Positions 4,658 through 6,010 of a stretch of DNA of 6,010 nt are shown one piece after another. The position numbers and the translations under genes were made by a program. The notes under the pieces were generated by a model, which had not been told where the DNA came from, did no database searches, and was given only the letters and a program-made list of their open reading frames with translations. Source of the DNA: Actinomycetes bacterium (GTDB taxonomy: Bacteria; Bacillota_I; Bacilli_A; RF39; UBA660); NCBI GenBank assembly GCA_021152765.1, contig JAGKUT010000054.1, positions 1-6,010 of the forward strand, read 5' to 3'. Positions within the stretch are counted from its first letter, which is position 1. The number at the start of each line of letters is the position of its first letter.

Positions 4658-4697
4658 TTGTGAGGACAAAATATTAAAATTTTGTCCTCACAATTTT
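4658..4697 (+). terminator. Perfect 15-bp stem-loop before the recoded cassette
   Basis: TTGTGAGGACAAAAT (4658-4672) and ATTTTGTCCTCACAA (4679-4693) pair perfectly around a six-base loop and are followed by TTTT. Six A and eight T stand just before it (4646-4659). It looks like a terminator that insulates the cassette from the upstream operon. No clear promoter sits between it and the gene at 4727, so the stem may instead be part of that gene's leader and act as an attenuator. Confidence 0.75.
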
Positions 4698-4712
4698 CAT
4701 ATATATATGAAA
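4695..4712 (+). promoter_or_regulatory. 18-bp palindrome upstream of the RHH gene
   Basis: TTTCATATATATATGAAA reads the same on both strands and ends at the AAAGGAG ribosome-binding site of the ribbon-helix-helix gene at 4727. Proteins of that fold often bind palindromes in their own promoter, so this is a plausible self-regulatory operator. The TATATA core could also double as a -10 element, although no good -35 is visible. The palindrome is a fact of the sequence; its use as an operator is inferred, and AT palindromes arise easily in low-GC DNA. Confidence 0.45.
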
Positions 4713-4726
4713 GGAGAAGTGATTTA

Positions 4727-4873
4727 ATGGCTGATAATAAAACTACTCGAATTGAAATTAGATTAACAGAAAAAGAAAAACAATAGATAAAAGATTACGC
4801 AGTTAATCATAGCACAACAATAAGTAAATTATTTAGAGAATTTTTATAGAAAAAATTAGAAGGAGAAAAATAA
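4727..4873 (+). CDS. Ribbon-helix-helix DNA-binding protein, TAG-recoded
   Basis: The frame from ATG 4727 (AAAGGAG at 4710-4716) to TAA 4871-4873 holds two in-frame TAG codons (4784-4786 and 4847-4849), at residues 20 and 41. Read as Gln, the 48-residue product is a textbook Arc/CopG/MetJ-type protein: an N-terminal strand TTRIEIRLT (residues 6-14), a first helix EKEKQ-Q-IKDYAVNH (15-28), the turn, and a second helix STTISKLFREFL-Q-KKLE (29-45). Both TAG codons fall at solvent-facing helix positions where Gln is ordinary, and KEKQQIKDYA is typical of the family. Under the standard code it would stop after 19 residues with no helix. The next gene starts four bases after the stop. It probably binds DNA as a dimer and may control the cassette through the palindrome at 4695-4712. 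Confidence 0.85.
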
Positions 4874-4876
4874 TTA

Positions 4877-5875
4877 ATGAATCATATTAACAAATTAAAT
4901 TAGCCAAAACCAAAAGAAATTCCGATTGGTAAAGCACAAGATATTAGAAATTAGTTATTTGGCAGTATTTTACCATTATATCGTACTAATAATCCCGGTA
5001 AAACTTCTGCGGTTACTTTTTGGTGTAAAAATATAAATTGTAATCATGAATTTTACCAATAGGTTAAGCATTTAAAACCTTCTAATAATTGTCCTATCTG
5101 TAATTTAATTAAAAATAATTTAACTGGAAAAGTTTTTAATAAATTAACTGTATTAAGACAGGCGAATGAAAATGAAATAAAAGATAAAAAAATTAAATAG
5201 AATTATTGGTTATGCGAATGTTCTTGTGATAATCATACTCAAATTATAGTTTCAACGCATGATTTACTAACTAATCATACTCAAAGTTGCGGATGCTTAT
5301 AGAGAGAAACTGCTAAAAAAGTAGGCAAAATTAATGGAAAGAAAGAAAGTCCAACTCTTATTAATGAAATTGGAAATAGATATGGAAAGTTACTAGTTAT
5401 ATCTAGAAATTATGATAAGAATTCTTCTTCGGCATATTGGAATTGTTTATGTGACTGTGGCACTATAACAGTTTGTGCTGGAACTGCTTTACGAGCAGGA
5501 GCCATATAGTCTTGTGGATGTATCAATTCCTTAGGAGAAGAAAAAATTTGTAAAATATTAAATGATAACAATATACCTTATATAAAAGAAAAAACTTTTG
5601 ATGATTTAAGATCTAATTCTACAAATGCATTATTAAGATTTGATTTCTATATTGATAATAAATATTTAATAGAATATGATGGAGAACAGCATTATCGTAC
5701 TGATTTAGGAGGGTGGAGGACAAAAGAATATATAGAAAAAATATAGATATATGATAATCAAAAAAATGAATGGTGTAAAAATAATAATATACCATTAATT
5801 CGTATTCCATATTGGCATCTACAAGATTTATGTATAGAAGATTTACAGTTAGAAACTTCAAAATTTATTATTTGA
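4877..5875 (+). CDS. TAG-recoded zinc-cluster endonuclease, EDxHD-like
   Basis: A 332-residue frame from ATG 4877 to TGA 5873-5875 with seven in-frame TAG codons and no other stop. TAG occurs at residues 9, 26, 62, 108, 142, 211 and 290. Three Cys-rich modules lie in tandem: C50/C55 with C72/C75; WLCECSCDN (111-119) with SCGCL-TAG-RE (137-144); and WNCLCDCG (188-195) with TAG-SCGC (211-215). The last two match the 'GkLtVl...W.C.CdCG...SCGC' DNA-binding modules of phage HNH and homing nucleases; SCGCLQRE and QSCGC are familiar forms, which argues that TAG is Gln. The C-terminal part (219-315) has LGEEKI, RFDFYI (254-259), LIEYDGEQHY (264-273) and an IPLIRIPY strand (305-312), the pattern of EDxHD/Vsr-like PD-(D/E)XK homing nucleases such as the I-Bth0305I group. 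Likely catalytic residues are E222, D256, E266, D268 and H272. It follows the RHH gene by three bases; GGAG at 4861-4865 is the likely site. Confidence 0.85.
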
Positions 5876-5950
5876 AATCTGCGCGAACAATGGTTCTGCG
5901 TCCGTATTAATTAGTACAGGCTCGTTAACACTGTTCGCGCAGATTTTATT
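5875..5950 (+). terminator. Long stem-loop terminator with structured loop
   Basis: AAATCTGCGCGAACA (5875-5889) and TGTTCGCGCAGATTT (5932-5946) form a perfect 15-bp stem that begins at the last base of the endonuclease stop. TTTTATTTTAT follows, so it should end the cassette's transcript. The 42-base loop is unusually large and holds its own hairpin, CCGTA (5902-5906) with TACAGG (5915-5920, one bulged A). Loop G+C is well above that of the adjoining gene. This could be only a decorated terminator, or an RNA with a role of its own. Confidence 0.85.
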
Positions 5951-5969
5951 TTATAAAAAAATCTTATAG

Positions 5970-5998
5970 TTGATTTTTTTATAAAAATATTATATAAT
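5970..5998 (+). promoter_or_regulatory. Sigma70-type promoter at right edge
   Basis: TTGATT (5970-5975), a 17-base spacer and a perfect TATAAT (5993-5998), followed by ATATATAG as in the promoters at 2436 and the left edge. It drives a gene outside the window. Its position right after the terminator at 5875-5950 repeats the layout seen at 3034-3093. Confidence 0.8.
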
Positions 5999-6010
5999 AT
6001 ATATAGAAAT

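Noticed and set aside
5619..5861. A minus-strand ORF of 80 residues.
   Set aside because: It is the shadow of the recoded endonuclease, with a hydrophobic low-complexity translation and no ribosome-binding site.
4727..5875. Reading the cassette as a pseudogene broken by amber mutations.
   Set aside because: Decay would also give TAA, TGA and frameshifts; none occurs in 380 codons, and TAG sits where Gln is plausible.
5890..5931. Slight resemblance of the terminator loop, on the minus strand, to the GTACTAAT region near the 3' end of 23S rRNA.
   Set aside because: The match is only about ten bases and could be chance.
1..6010. CRISPR array or insertion sequence.
   Set aside because: No regularly spaced repeat-spacer units, no transposase and no terminal inverted repeats with target duplications were seen.

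Overview
The window looks like a stretch of a bacteriophage (or prophage) genome whose host is probably a Gram-positive, Clostridia-like gut bacterium. The evidence is the many very short, tightly packed plus-strand genes, strong Shine-Dalgarno sites (GGAGG, AAGGGG), textbook sigma70-type promoters (TTGAAA-17-TATAAT and TTGACT-17-TATAAT), intrinsic terminators and a low-GC background. No virion, replication or lysis gene is visible, so the phage assignment rests on style and gene families. The most informative observation is at the right end. Two consecutive genes (4727-4873 and 4877-5875) are closed in the standard code by nine in-frame TAG codons, but read cleanly as a ribbon-helix-helix protein and a zinc-cluster/EDxHD-like endonuclease if TAG is glutamine. 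TAA and TGA still act as stops there. This matches the known TAG-to-Gln recoding of some gut phages.

Layout. (A) 1-480: the end of a promoter-leader module, a 47-residue ORF, then about 300 bases of GC-richer, hairpin-dense DNA without a convincing gene, a candidate structured RNA. (B) 517-2413: a promoter and an operon of six or seven small genes, led by a cyclic-phosphate-processing receiver (cREC) protein; the others are unrecognised or generic phage small proteins. (C) 2436-3063: a strong promoter, a folded 5' leader with nested stems and a possible pseudoknot, a GC-rich gene for a small basic protein with a likely winged-helix end, and a terminator. (D) 3065-4625: an extended -10 promoter driving a second cREC paralogue, a mini zinc-ribbon protein, two small acidic proteins and a two-helix membrane protein, closed by a hairpin terminator. 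(E) 4658-5950: the TAG-recoded cassette, bracketed by terminators. (F) 5970-6010: the next promoter, whose gene lies outside.

How it fits together. Regions A-D are accessory, probably early-transcribed, modules, each with its own promoter; the leaders share a near-identical sequence. None of the genes in A-D needs TAG as a sense codon and none clearly uses it as a stop. The membrane protein meets a TAG that, if read as Gln, adds five residues before TAA. The recoded cassette therefore stands apart: its full-length products can be made only when TAG is decoded. This could be a regulatory gate or could simply reflect a different history. I found no tRNA, release factor, CRISPR array or insertion sequence in the window.
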